DNA of 64,000 nucleotides from Desulfofustis limnaeus (GTDB taxonomy: Bacteria > Desulfobacterota > Desulfobulbia > Desulfobulbales > Desulfocapsaceae): NCBI RefSeq assembly GCF_023169885.1, contig NZ_AP025516.1, positions 2,638,501-2,702,500 on the forward strand, in the 5' to 3' direction. Below the pieces are notes generated by a model. The model did not search any database. It was not told the DNA's origin and was given only the letters and a program-made list of their open reading frames with translations. A program made the position numbers and the translations under genes. Positions 8,062 through 16,538 of the stretch are shown here, one piece after another (positions within the stretch are counted from its first letter, which is position 1; the number at the start of each line of letters is the position of its first letter).

Positions 8062-8273
8062 GGGAACCTTGAAAAAGTGTCATTTCGCCCAATGTCATCG
8101 TTGCGCAATCACGTTTTATCCTGGCAATATCATATATATGCCTACGGCACAATGTTCGTGCGCGCCTCGATCTCGAACGAACTTTCGAATCTTTCAAGCA
8201 CCCCGTAAATGACAACGAGAGCCGGGCCAGGCCAGCGGCCCAGCGGACGACCCACCAAGACAGGGACCAACCA

Positions 8274-9152
8274 ATGGATGACAGGATCGACATGAGCGGC
8301 CACGAAAGCACCGGGGCGCTGTTGCGGACAATCCGCCTGGAACGGTCTCTGGAAATCTCCGATGTCGCTCAAGAGACCCGCATCACCCCGGACATTATCA
8401 GGGCCATGGAAGCCGACGATTACAGTTCGTTGCCTGCCCTTGCCTTTGCCCGTGGGTTCTATGGGCTCTACGCCACCACCTTGGGGCTGGATCCGGATAA
8501 AATCGTACAACGGTTTCTGGAAGAATACCGAAAAGCCGAAGCCATTCCCAAGGCAAGCGGCTTAACCCCACCGCAATGGCAGGGACGTAGCGTCGGCAGC
8601 ATGGCCTCGCCGCCATCCCACTCCTTTGGCACCTATCTCGGGATCGGGCTACTGCTCCTGCTCGCCGTCCTCGCCGTTATCAGTTGGTACACGGGGTATA
8701 ACCCGGCCAGCCAGGCAAGCAAATGGCTGCGCGGATTTCAGGATCCGCCGGCGCAGCAGTCACTGCCCGCCGACCAGGCTCAGCAACCGGCCGCCCAGGG
8801 GCCAAGCCAGGTGTCACCGCCGCCGAGCGTCTCCAGTGAGCCGGCCATACCGATTCCCGAGCCGCTACCGCCGCCGGAGACGCAACAGCCGGTGGCCGAA
8901 GGGTACCGTTATCTGCTCGTAGTCGAGTTCATCGACACCACCTCGATGTCCATCACCGTTGACGAAAATCCGCCGGAAACGGTGACTCTGGCGGGAGGTA
9001 CCATCAAAACCTGGCAGGCCAGCGAGTCCATCACCTTGGAGATGCCTCCGGCAGCGGCCGTACGGCTCTTTCTCAACGGCATCGCCCTCCCCTTGCCGCC
9101 AGCCAGCGACGGCACCATATCCCTCACCATCCCGGAGTATCTGCTCGATTAA
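8274..9152 (+). CDS. rodZ: RodZ-like cytoskeletal membrane protein (HTH-TM-DUF4115)
   Basis: The 292-residue protein follows RodZ architecture. Residues about 13-80 form an Xre-type helix-turn-helix (LLRTIRLERSLEISDVAQET, then ARGFYGLYATTLGLDP). Residues about 121-141 are the single membrane helix (GIGLLLLLAVLAVISW). A proline/glutamine-rich linker follows, and residues about 215-290 are the beta-rich DUF4115 domain. RodZ binds MreB filaments in the cytoplasm and links them to the elongation machinery. ATG 8274 has AGGGA upstream; the next ATG (8292) has AGGA and is a possible alternative. Recognition of rodZ rests on architecture rather than on highly conserved residues. It is followed three bases later by recO, so the two are probably co-transcribed. 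Confidence 0.85.
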   Translation: MDDRIDMSGHESTGALLRTIRLERSLEISDVAQETRITPDIIRAMEADDYSSLPALAFARGFYGLYATTLGLDPDKIVQRFLEEYRKAEAIPKASGLTPPQWQGRSVGSMASPPSHSFGTYLGIGLLLLLAVLAVISWYTGYNPASQASKWLRGFQDPPAQQSLPADQAQQPAAQGPSQVSPPPSVSSEPAIPIPEPLPPPETQQPVAEGYRYLLVVEFIDTTSMSITVDENPPETVTLAGGTIKTWQASESITLEMPPAAAVRLFLNGIALPLPPASDGTISLTIPEYLLD

Positions 9153-9155
9153 TCA

Positions 9156-9914
9156 ATGTCGCGGCTGCATTCCGAGGTACCGGCAGTGGTTGTGGACAGC
9201 CACGATTACGGTGAATCGGACAAGATCATCACCCTGTTCTGCCGAGATCAGGGGAAATTGACGGTCATCGCCAAAGGGGCGCATCGCAGCAAAAAGCGCT
9301 TTGTCAACAAGCTCGAACTGTTCTCCTTTCTCCAGTTCACCTGTTCGCAGTCGGCCCCGGGAAGGCTGCCGGTCATTATCGAGGCCGAATTGCTCAACGG
9401 CTTCATCGGCCTGAGAACCGACCTCAACGCCTATCGCTCGGCTTCGATAATCCGGGAGTTGATCCTGTTGGCCAGCAGCGAGAAGCTGCAGGACGACAAC
9501 CTCTTTCAATTGCTGCTCTGGGCGCTCCATTCGCTCGACCAAAGCCGAGAACCTCGCCCAGTGATCGCGCTGTTCCTCGTCAAGCTTCTGGACTACGTCG
9601 GGTATCGGCCTGATCTTTCCCGTTGCCAGCGCTGCGGAACTCCCTGGCTGGAGAATCATTCCGGCCGGTTCACCCCGCTCACCGGCGGGCTCACCTGCCC
9701 CACCTGTCGGCCTGACGAAGACCGCGGCGGCATCAACCTATCCGCCGGGGCGATTCGCACCATGACCCTGGTTCAACAACAACCGCCGGCCCGCCTAAAC
9801 CGCTGCAAGTTGTCGGGCACCGTCCTCCAGGAGACACTGGACTGCCTGCATCACTATGGCAGACATCTTTTTCAACGAGAGATCCACTCATGGAAATGGC
9901 TGCCCCCGCCATAA
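9156..9914 (+). CDS. recO: DNA repair protein RecO
   Basis: This 252-residue protein starts with an OB-fold (VVVDSHDYGESDKIITLFCRDQGKLTVIAKGAHRSKKRF), which is the RecO N-terminal signature, followed by the helical C-terminal domain with a zinc site CQRCG...CPTC at residues about 155-182. RecO binds SSB-coated single-stranded DNA and with RecR loads RecA at gaps. Length is in the family range (240-260). It begins three bases after rodZ stops, so it is likely in the same operon. It converges on the biotin-ligase gene, whose stop lies 17 bases downstream; I see no hairpin terminator in that gap. Confidence 0.94.
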   Translation: MSRLHSEVPAVVVDSHDYGESDKIITLFCRDQGKLTVIAKGAHRSKKRFVNKLELFSFLQFTCSQSAPGRLPVIIEAELLNGFIGLRTDLNAYRSASIIRELILLASSEKLQDDNLFQLLLWALHSLDQSREPRPVIALFLVKLLDYVGYRPDLSRCQRCGTPWLENHSGRFTPLTGGLTCPTCRPDEDRGGINLSAGAIRTMTLVQQQPPARLNRCKLSGTVLQETLDCLHHYGRHLFQREIHSWKWLPPP

Positions 9915-9930
9915 CCGCCGGCACCAAGCG

Positions 9931-10845
9931 TCACAGGTAGCGGATTTCTCCGCTGTATTCGACAATCTCACGGCCATCCTCGAGCCGCAAGCGCAAGCCG
10001 CCGTCATTCGTCACCTCGACCGTACGGGCCCGGTACTGCGGCCGAGCGACGACATCGAAGCCATAGACCACCGGGCGTCCGATGGAGTCGCTCAACTCTC
10101 GCCACAGCAGCAGCAGGGGATGAGGGTGCTCCTCCGTTTCCTGGCGCAATACGCGCGTCTCGTGATAATGGAGGAGGCCAACCTGGAAAGCAAGCGCCGC
10201 CAGAAAATCACAAGCGAACCGAGTCAGATCAACAGATCTTCCGGCCACCATGCTCACTGAAGCGGCACTGTCTCGCAGTTCGTGAGGAAACTGCTCGTTG
10301 TTGACGTTGATGCCGAAACCGAGCAGACAATACTCTTCTCCCGAGCGCTCACCGGTGAAGCTTTCGCAGAGAAACCCGGCAATCTTGCGCTCGTCGACCA
10401 GAACGTCGTTGATCCAGCGGATGGTGGCCGGCACACCGTAACGACGGACGGCTTCGCAGCAGGCGACGCCGACCGTCTGCGGCAGCAGATTACGGAAACG
10501 GGGCAACAGGGTGTTAACCAGGATCACCGTTCCCCACAAGCCGCCCGGCGGAGCATGCCAGTGGCGGGTAAATCTCCCTTTCGAGCCGGTCAAGGAAGCG
10601 GCGATGATAGTGGTACCGGAGCGGATGGAACGACCCGCCTCCTCCAGTTGGTTGATTGCCCGCCGGGCCCGAACCATCGTCCGATCCAGCGAGGCGTGGC
10701 AGTGGACTTCGGAGCCGATGAAAGCACCGTAGCGGAGGATCTCGGCGGCGGATTCGGCGTGGGCGCCGCTGCGCCGTAACGGCAGTTCGACTTCGTCGAT
10801 GTGGGTTTTGAGCCGGGCCGCACTCACGTGGTCAAACGACGCCAT
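9931..10845 (-). CDS. Biotin--protein ligase-like enzyme (BirA/LplA fold) with diverged biotin loop
   Basis: The 304-residue protein has the BPL_LplA_LipB catalytic core and the C-terminal SH3-like domain of BirA. The core motif RWINDVLVDERKIAG (residues 143-157) matches the KWPNDxxxxxRKxAG signature and keeps the catalytic lysine (Lys154); GFGINVN also matches. The normally near-invariant GRGRxGR biotinyl-AMP loop is replaced by LTGSKGRFTRHW (residues 85-96), which is unusual. There is no winged helix for DNA binding; the first 50 residues are not recognisable, so it is not a biotin-operon repressor. It lies 65 bases downstream of a biotinyl-domain protein on the same strand, its likely substrate. 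It could instead handle lipoate or another acid; the C-terminal domain favours biotin. Confidence 0.78.
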   Translation of the reverse strand: MASFDHVSAARLKTHIDEVELPLRRSGAHAESAAEILRYGAFIGSEVHCHASLDRTMVRARRAINQLEEAGRSIRSGTTIIAASLTGSKGRFTRHWHAPPGGLWGTVILVNTLLPRFRNLLPQTVGVACCEAVRRYGVPATIRWINDVLVDERKIAGFLCESFTGERSGEEYCLLGFGINVNNEQFPHELRDSAASVSMVAGRSVDLTRFACDFLAALAFQVGLLHYHETRVLRQETEEHPHPLLLLWRELSDSIGRPVVYGFDVVARPQYRARTVEVTNDGGLRLRLEDGREIVEYSGEIRYL

Positions 10846-10910
10846 GACGATCAGGGTCAGGGAAGGAAGTCAGCAGCAGGGTCTGGTCCCGGTGGGGTGG
10901 CAAAGACCTT

Positions 10911-11564
10911 TCAAATATTGTCCCACTCGGCCTTGACCCGGGTTATGACCTTCTGGATCAACGGCAGTTTCTCGGCACTGCAGATACCGATGAGCGGTTC
11001 CCCCTGCGCCACCGACAGTCCCGGTTCGAAATACACGGAATGGATCACCCCTTCTTCGCCGGCATAGTAGACCGGTGTATCTCGTTTCATCAGGGACATG
11101 GTGAGGATTTCGTCACCCGGCTTGATGGTGACCGAGCGTGCGCCTTTCTTGTCAATGCGGGTCTGGATATCCAACGCAAAGAAATACTTGGCCTTTTCCG
11201 GGGCACGGAAGAGATACAGGACATCCTTCAGGATGTTCTCGATAATATCCTTTTTCTTCAGGGGATGACGGATGGTCATCAAAGGCTCACCGGCCTCGAC
11301 GAAACGTCCCTCCAGATCGGCGCGCAGCTCGGAGACAATGCCAGCGATCGGGCTGAAGATCGGCTTGCCGTTGTTCTCGCGGGTTATCTCGAACAGCCTG
11401 GTGCCGGGAATATGGAGCCATTCGCCACTCGCCGCGTCCACCGCCGCTCCTTTACCCACGCGGAAGGCCACCACGCCGGTATGTGGAGCACAGACCTCGA
11501 TGTATTTGTAGGGATCCGAGCGATACTTGGCAATGATATCGTCAAAATCGATTTCGTGAGTCAT
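10911..11564 (-). CDS. Biotin/lipoyl-attachment-domain protein with two carrier-like modules
   Basis: A 217-residue soluble protein with two half-barrel carrier-like regions. The first (residues about 20-100) includes APHTGVVAFRVGKGAAV, SPIAGIVSEL and EAGEPLMTI. The second (about 145-195) reads GDEILTMSLMKRDTPVYYAG then GEPLIGI and aligns with the BCCP pattern around EAMKM; Lys160 in LMKRD is the expected attachment lysine, with Met-Lys kept and the following Met changed to Arg. Biotinyl proteins carry CO2 between carboxylase subunits; no carboxylase or transcarboxylase gene is in this window. ATG at 11562-11564 is chosen over a GTG one codon earlier. It sits between an anchored hypothetical and a ligase-like gene, all minus strand, suggesting a dedicated carrier/ligase operon. 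Confidence 0.75.
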   Translation of the reverse strand: MTHEIDFDDIIAKYRSDPYKYIEVCAPHTGVVAFRVGKGAAVDAASGEWLHIPGTRLFEITRENNGKPIFSPIAGIVSELRADLEGRFVEAGEPLMTIRHPLKKKDIIENILKDVLYLFRAPEKAKYFFALDIQTRIDKKGARSVTIKPGDEILTMSLMKRDTPVYYAGEEGVIHSVYFEPGLSVAQGEPLIGICSAEKLPLIQKVITRVKAEWDNI

Positions 11565-11626
11565 CACATCTCATACTGGCTGAATGATTGCGCGGCAGCT
11601 GCCGGACTGCCGGTCGGCAACGCACC

Positions 11627-12142
11627 TCAGTGGTTTCTTCCCGGTTGGTGACCGGCTAGCTGCGGTCCGCCCGAGCGAACGTCGACAATCCGACAGATGG
11701 TTGACGATGCGTCGATCAAATGGGAGAGGTAGCGCTTTTCCTGCAGTTTGTAGCGTTCCTCATGCAACGGATCGATCGTGTCGTAGACGACCCAGCGGCC
11801 ACCGCCACGCTTTTCCCCGGTCCGATCATAGAAATCGCAGAAGATAGTTACGTCGCGAACCGGTCGGGAACCGTTATTGACCAAGGCAAACTCGGCCTGG
11901 GTCATCGACCCGGGCTGGTGCAGGTCGAAACGGTAATCACTGAGCACCAGATGCCTGCCCTCGGCTTCTACCCGAGCAGTCGGTTCGACCCCGGGATTGA
12001 GCAAGCCGATAATATCGGGCGCTTCGGCAACCCGTTTGATCCCGTAACCACAAGCCAGGAGGATACACACACAGAGGGCAACTCGGGCGAATTGCTCGAG
12101 TCGACCGGGCCGTCGTCCCTGTTGATGGTTCCGCATTTCCAT
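11627..12142 (-). CDS. Membrane-anchored hypothetical protein
   Basis: The 171-residue product has a basic N-terminus, one hydrophobic segment (residues about 20-37, ARVALCVCILLACGYGI) and a periplasmic remainder. The soluble part is beta-rich: TQAEFALVNNGSRPVRDVTIFCDFYDRTGEKRG resembles the DUF-type immunoglobulin-like modules that describe 'fatty-acid/extracellular additional' domains, and RYLSHLIDASSTICRIVDVR is a plausible final strand. I do not recognise a named family. It is the first gene of a minus-strand group with the biotinyl protein and the ligase, 60 bases apart from the next gene. Function is unknown. Confidence 0.65.
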   Translation of the reverse strand: MEMRNHQQGRRPGRLEQFARVALCVCILLACGYGIKRVAEAPDIIGLLNPGVEPTARVEAEGRHLVLSDYRFDLHQPGSMTQAEFALVNNGSRPVRDVTIFCDFYDRTGEKRGGGRWVVYDTIDPLHEERYKLQEKRYLSHLIDASSTICRIVDVRSGGPQLAGHQPGRNH

Positions 12143-12586
12143 GGCACACTCCGCAGGAAGGTTTGCTATATACTTTCATATCTACCCGATGGCAAGGTAA
12201 TTTTCCAGTCCTTCCGAACGACACCGGCAGTCGGTGGCCCCCACTTTTCTCTGGGCTTTTGTCCTTCAGTCATTTACCTTCACAGAGGAGCTGTTGGCTT
12301 GGTTGTCCGACGCCACGCACGCCAGAGCCATTGCTTAGGTTCAGCCGGATGATATCGTACTCGTGAGAGCTACGAGCAAAAACCGGGCTAAGGGTAGCGC
12401 TGGAAAACGCCTCGCGAAGGCCCGCCGGGGCGCCACAACAGGGTTGCGGGCAGGACGTCCGCAACTGACAGCCTGCCGTGGATGGCCTGTCTGTCAGCCG
12501 TGGCGTGACGGCGATGGGGACGAAGAGCAGCGTTTGGAAGCGCTACCCTTCGCCTTCCCGGTTACAGACACACAGGCGCGAGTCGG
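12143..12586. other. Intergenic region between divergent genes, with two possible stem-loops
   Basis: This 444-base gap separates the minus-strand gene ending its 5' end at 12142 from ydbH. No convincing coding frame is seen. GTTGCGG (12443-12449) pairs with CCGCAAC (12459-12465), and directly after it TGACAG (12466-12471) pairs with CTGTCA (12491-12496), giving two adjacent hairpins about 90 bases before ydbH. They could be part of a leader RNA; they match no riboswitch I know. Confidence 0.35.
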
Positions 12587-15160
12587 ATGAGCCATTTTTT
12601 CTATCCCATGCGCATGCGAGTTATCCTTCATTATTCGATACGCGCCCTTTCCCTGGTGGTAATCGGTGGATTGCTGGTTGTCCTGTTGATTCCGCTGCTG
12701 ACCAACACCGTGCTACTGCCGCACCTGTTGAGCAGACTGCCGGTCGATCGGGCGGCGGCTAACCTGTGCAGCTTTAGGCTGTTCTCCGTCAGCGGTTCGC
12801 TGGCACTGCAAAACGAGCAACAGACGATTATCAGTCTTCCCCGCATCACCCTTACCCATACGCCGCTCGACCTGCTCGGCAAAAAAGGCGGGACCCTGCA
12901 GATCGAGCAGGCCGTCGTTCATCTTCAGCAGCACAACGGCCGTTACCGGCTACGCGGCTGGCCCAACCAAGGCGACCAGGCCAATCCATCCATGCTGTCA
13001 GCGGCGCTGATGCCCTTCGCCATCGACCGGCTGCACCTGAGCGACTGTACCCTGATTCTCCATGACGAGACCGGGCAGGCCCGCCGCTTGTCCGTTTCCA
13101 CCGATCTGCATCTTTCTTTCCAGCGGCAGGAGGGGGACGGCTTTCGGCTGCAAAACGCAGTCGGCACCGTGGAGTTATCCGATCTTTTTTCCACCAGCGG
13201 CACCATCAGTCTGGCGACTGGCCCCGATTCCGTCGACATCTCCCTGCTCCTGGAAGAGCTGGATGCCAGGCCACTCCGGGATCTGCTGCCGGCGCCGCTG
13301 CGTGACTCACCCCTCGGTCGGGCAACCCTCTCGGCCCAGGTGGTCACCTCGTCTGACTACCGAGACATTCGGCAGATCGAAGTACAGACAACCCTGCACC
13401 AACCTGACCTTGCCGCGGCTCCCTTGTCCTTGCAAGGAACCGATGCGACCGGGGAGATTCGCTGGCGTGTCGTCGGCCCGCCGCACGACCTGCAGGTCAC
13501 GGTGGATCCGGTTGCGTTGGTTGCCCCGTCATGGCGTATCGAGGCAGCTGTCCGCGGCCGTCTGTCATGGCAGCGGGATGTTCTGAGCGGTACCGGGGCC
13601 GTCGACCTGACGGTCTCTTCCTCAGATCTGGAGGTTCCGCTGGCTTTCACGTATCAGGCCCTGGTTGACGGCGATGGCAGGTGGCGCCTTGAAATCGACG
13701 GGCAAACGAGTGGTCCGCTGCTCCTGCCGGAGTATCGAGGGATACCCCGGATTACGGCAGGGCCGGTTGTAACGCTCGGGGCGCGGCTGAACGGACAAAG
13801 CAACCACGTCGACGCCGCCCTCTCCCTCACCGTACCGAAATTGGAACTCACCCTGCCCGCCACCGCCGTTGCCGCCAGCCAGCTGCAGGCCGCTGTGACT
13901 TTTGCCTCCGACCCGACCGGAACAAACGCACGGCTCTCCGGCACCGTCAAGCAGGTACGGTTGGCTGATGGGCAGGCGGGCGTGGATGACTTGACCGTCG
14001 TTTTGCCGCTCACCTGGAACGATGAATCGCAAGCGGACGCGGCCGGGTCGATCGCAGCCGCGTCACTGTTCTTCCGCGGCGCCTCCTGGGCCGCTCTGTC
14101 CGGTGAAATAAGCCGCAGCGAAGGGGCGATCGGCTGTACCGGCAGGGTGCGCGCCCAGTTTTTTCCGCATCCGGAGCTGAGCTTTTCCACCCACTACCGA
14201 TTGAAAGAGCACCATTTACAGCTCGACTGGCGACTCCCCGTCACCCTGATCGATAGCGCGAACCTCCCCGCGCGCGACTGGCTCCCTGGCGATTTCTCCT
14301 TTCAGGGCCGCCTAGCCAGTCAGGGACAGCTGCAATTTACCGGCAGTCGATTCACCGGAGCGGCTGAGCTCGAACTTTTGGACGGCACCGCACTCGTCCA
14401 CGAGCGAGGGCTCGCCGTCAGCGGCATGGCCTGCTCCCTGCATCTGCCGCGCCTGCCCCTCCTGATATCGGCACCGAGCCAAATCTGCCGCGCCGCTTCG
14501 GTCGATATCGGCACCCTCCACTTCAGTGATGCCACTATCGCTTTCCGGGTGGAGGATCCAACCACGATCTTTATCGAAAAAAGCCGTGCCGGCTGGTGCC
14601 AGGGAACGGTGGAATCGGGGAGCGTGCGCCTCTCCTCACGAAAACCGGAAGTGGAGACTGTCCTTTACGCCAGCCGGCTCAATTTCGCCGAAGTGCTCAA
14701 CCAGTTTGGGTTTGACCAGACCGAAGGGGAGGGGACCCTCAACGGTAAGCTGCCGGTACGCTGGGCCGATCGGCGACTCTTTTTTGACGATGGTTTTCTG
14801 TTTTCCACCCCCGGAACAGGTGGTATAGTGCGCTTCACCAGCACCGAGCTGCTCCGCCAGGGAATCGGCGCCGCGTCACAGAACGGCTCGCTGAATTATT
14901 CCGTGCGGGCCCTGGAAGACTTCGCCTACAATTGGACAAAGGTGACCCTCAACAGCTCGGCCGACGAATTGCTCATGGCCTTGGAACTCGACGGCCAGCC
15001 GCGAACGCCGCTGCCTTTCTCGTTCAAGGACGGGGCCCTTGTCGAGTCGCAGCAGGGCAGCCTGCAGTATCCGGTCCGCCTCGACATCAATGTGCGTCTG
15101 CCCCTCAACGAGCTGTTGCAGGTCGGGCACAACGTCAAAACAATCATGGGAAACCGCTAG
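12587..15160 (+). CDS. ydbH: YdbH-family intermembrane phospholipid transport protein (AsmA-like)
   Basis: The 857-residue protein has a cytoplasmic stub, one N-terminal membrane helix (residues about 20-42) and a long beta-rich periplasmic body, repeating amphipathic strands of the kind seen in the AsmA-like bridge proteins. E. coli YdbH has 879 residues and similar topology. With TamB and YhdP, YdbH forms one of three partly redundant lipid bridges that carry phospholipids from inner to outer membrane. The strongest support is context: the next two genes encode a YnbE-like lipoprotein and a YdbL-like (DUF1318) protein, the same order as the E. coli operon. Primary sequence similarity in this family is weak, so the call leans on topology and gene order. 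ATG 12587 is chosen; ATG 12608 is an alternative. Confidence 0.8.
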   Translation: MSHFFYPMRMRVILHYSIRALSLVVIGGLLVVLLIPLLTNTVLLPHLLSRLPVDRAAANLCSFRLFSVSGSLALQNEQQTIISLPRITLTHTPLDLLGKKGGTLQIEQAVVHLQQHNGRYRLRGWPNQGDQANPSMLSAALMPFAIDRLHLSDCTLILHDETGQARRLSVSTDLHLSFQRQEGDGFRLQNAVGTVELSDLFSTSGTISLATGPDSVDISLLLEELDARPLRDLLPAPLRDSPLGRATLSAQVVTSSDYRDIRQIEVQTTLHQPDLAAAPLSLQGTDATGEIRWRVVGPPHDLQVTVDPVALVAPSWRIEAAVRGRLSWQRDVLSGTGAVDLTVSSSDLEVPLAFTYQALVDGDGRWRLEIDGQTSGPLLLPEYRGIPRITAGPVVTLGARLNGQSNHVDAALSLTVPKLELTLPATAVAASQLQAAVTFASDPTGTNARLSGTVKQVRLADGQAGVDDLTVVLPLTWNDESQADAAGSIAAASLFFRGASWAALSGEISRSEGAIGCTGRVRAQFFPHPELSFSTHYRLKEHHLQLDWRLPVTLIDSANLPARDWLPGDFSFQGRLASQGQLQFTGSRFTGAAELELLDGTALVHERGLAVSGMACSLHLPRLPLLISAPSQICRAASVDIGTLHFSDATIAFRVEDPTTIFIEKSRAGWCQGTVESGSVRLSSRKPEVETVLYASRLNFAEVLNQFGFDQTEGEGTLNGKLPVRWADRRLFFDDGFLFSTPGTGGIVRFTSTELLRQGIGAASQNGSLNYSVRALEDFAYNWTKVTLNSSADELLMALELDGQPRTPLPFSFKDGALVESQQGSLQYPVRLDINVRLPLNELLQVGHNVKTIMGNR

Positions 15161-15161
15161 G

Positions 15162-15368
15162 ATGAACCGAAGACTCCACTGTCTGTTTTTCTGTCTCCTG
15201 ATGGCTTTTGGCGTGTCGGCCTCTTGTACCAGGCACGAAGTTGAAGTCAAGCCGGTGGAGATCAAACCGATCCATATCACCATCGACGTCAACGTCAAAG
15301 TCGACCGGGCCCTCGATGACTTTTTCGGAGACATCGATGAGGCGGCACAGGACGTTCAATCACCCTGA
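15162..15368 (+). CDS. ynbE: YnbE-family outer-membrane lipoprotein
   Basis: A 68-residue lipoprotein: signal peptide, then SASC at residues 20-23, with Cys23 as the expected lipidated residue (the -3 position is Ser, not the usual Leu), then KPVEIKPIHITIDVNVKVD and LDDFFGDID. The short amphipathic beta segment followed by DRxLDDFF is typical of YnbE (E. coli 61 residues). YnbE oligomerises to cap the periplasmic groove of YdbH at the outer membrane. The ATG follows the ydbH stop by one base and the TAGG before it serves as a minimal ribosome site, so translation is probably coupled. Confidence 0.85.
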   Translation: MNRRLHCLFFCLLMAFGVSASCTRHEVEVKPVEIKPIHITIDVNVKVDRALDDFFGDIDEAAQDVQSP

Positions 15369-15390
15369 GGATAGTTTCGAGGAGGTTTTC

Positions 15391-15768
15391 ATGCGTACCC
15401 CATTCTCCGCTCCCCTTATTATGATCGGTCTCATCCTTTTCGGCCTTCTTGCGGCACCGCTCGATGGCTCGGCCGCCTCCATCCAGGAACGGATGAAAGC
15501 CCGGCTGGATTCCATCATCGCTCTCAAGAATCAAGGCCTCATCGGTGAAGATGCACACGGATATCTGGCCTACCCCACCGACCAGCGCCCCGAGCAGCAA
15601 CTGGTGCAGGATGAAAACAACGACCGTCGGGCCGTTTACAGCCAAATCGCCAAACAGCAGGGCGTCGATGCCGCCCTGGTCGGTCAACGGCGAGCCAAAC
15701 AGATCGCCGAAAAGGCTACCCCCGGCCACTGGTTTCGCCGGGCCGACGGCAGTTGGTACCGTAAATAG
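15391..15768 (+). CDS. ydbL: YdbL-family (DUF1318) periplasmic protein
   Basis: This 125-residue protein has a cleavable signal peptide (residues 1 to about 28, ending SAA) and a helical DUF1318 domain: IQERMKARLDSIIALKNQGLIGED, GYLAYP, and ENNDRRAVYSQIAKQQG, then a C-terminal PGHWFRRADGSWYRK that fits the family's HWxxxxGxW ending. In E. coli YdbL works as a periplasmic chaperone that keeps YdbH-YnbE from mis-assembling. ATG 15391 has GAGGAGG at ideal spacing, which settles the start. It completes the ydbH-ynbE-ydbL set. Confidence 0.88.
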   Translation: MRTPFSAPLIMIGLILFGLLAAPLDGSAASIQERMKARLDSIIALKNQGLIGEDAHGYLAYPTDQRPEQQLVQDENNDRRAVYSQIAKQQGVDAALVGQRRAKQIAEKATPGHWFRRADGSWYRK

Positions 15769-15776
15769 TCGCACTC

Positions 15777-16523
15777 ATGTCCGTCACCCCGCCGTCGCCA
15801 CCGGACCGCCTCTACCAGACCGAAACCGTTCCCGAGGATTTCGCCTTCAGCGAGCGCGTCGTCGAGGTCTTCGACGATATGCTCGACCGCTCGATTCCGT
15901 TCTACCAGGAGGTGATCAAGGCCACCGCCCGCCTGCTCGAACGATACCTGCAGCCGGGCGATACGATCTGCGATCTCGGTTGTTCCACTGGTTCCTCGCT
16001 GTTGCAATTGGCCCGCCTGTTGGAAGGCCGGGAACTCCGTCTGATAGGCATCGACAACTCACCGGCGATGCTGGAAAAGGCCCGTTGCAAGGCGACCCTA
16101 TTCGATCGGGACAAGCAGATGCGCTTCATCCTCGAGGACATCACTCGCTTGCAGCGTCCCGGCACCGGGGCCTTCATCTGCAACTACACCCTGCAGTTCA
16201 TCCGACCGATCCGACGACCGGCCCTGATCAACGGGTTGTTCGCCAACCTGCGACCGGGCGGGGTACTGATCGTCAGCGAGAAGACGGTCCTCCCCGCAAG
16301 TGCCCTCAACCGTGGCTTTATCGATATCTATCATGATTTCAAGCGGGAACGGGGTTATTCGGAGTTGGAGATCGCCCGGAAACGCGAGGCGCTGGAAAAC
16401 ATCCTGATACCCTTCAGCATCGAAGAAAACATCTCGCTGCTGGGGGATGCCGGTTTCACTCCGGTCACCCCCTTCTTCCAATGGTTCAACTTCTCTTCGT
16501 TCATCGCCTGCAAGCCGGGTTGA
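15777..16523 (+). CDS. cmoA: Carboxy-S-adenosyl-L-methionine synthase CmoA
   Basis: CmoA converts SAM and prephenate to carboxy-SAM, the donor used by CmoB to make 5-oxyacetyluridine at tRNA wobble position 34. The 248-residue protein begins with the CmoA-specific DFAFSERVVEVFDDMLDRSIPFYQE, has the SAM motif DLGCSTGSSLLQLA (66-79), and contains NYTLQFI and IDIYHDFKRERGYSELEI, all in family order. Length equals the E. coli protein (247). It begins eight bases after ydbL and is followed by cmoB, so the five genes ydbH to cmoB appear to be one transcription unit. The pair is best known from gamma- and epsilonproteobacteria. Confidence 0.95.
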   Translation: MSVTPPSPPDRLYQTETVPEDFAFSERVVEVFDDMLDRSIPFYQEVIKATARLLERYLQPGDTICDLGCSTGSSLLQLARLLEGRELRLIGIDNSPAMLEKARCKATLFDRDKQMRFILEDITRLQRPGTGAFICNYTLQFIRPIRRPALINGLFANLRPGGVLIVSEKTVLPASALNRGFIDIYHDFKRERGYSELEIARKREALENILIPFSIEENISLLGDAGFTPVTPFFQWFNFSSFIACKPG

Positions 16524-16538
16524 CCATCGTTTTCCACC

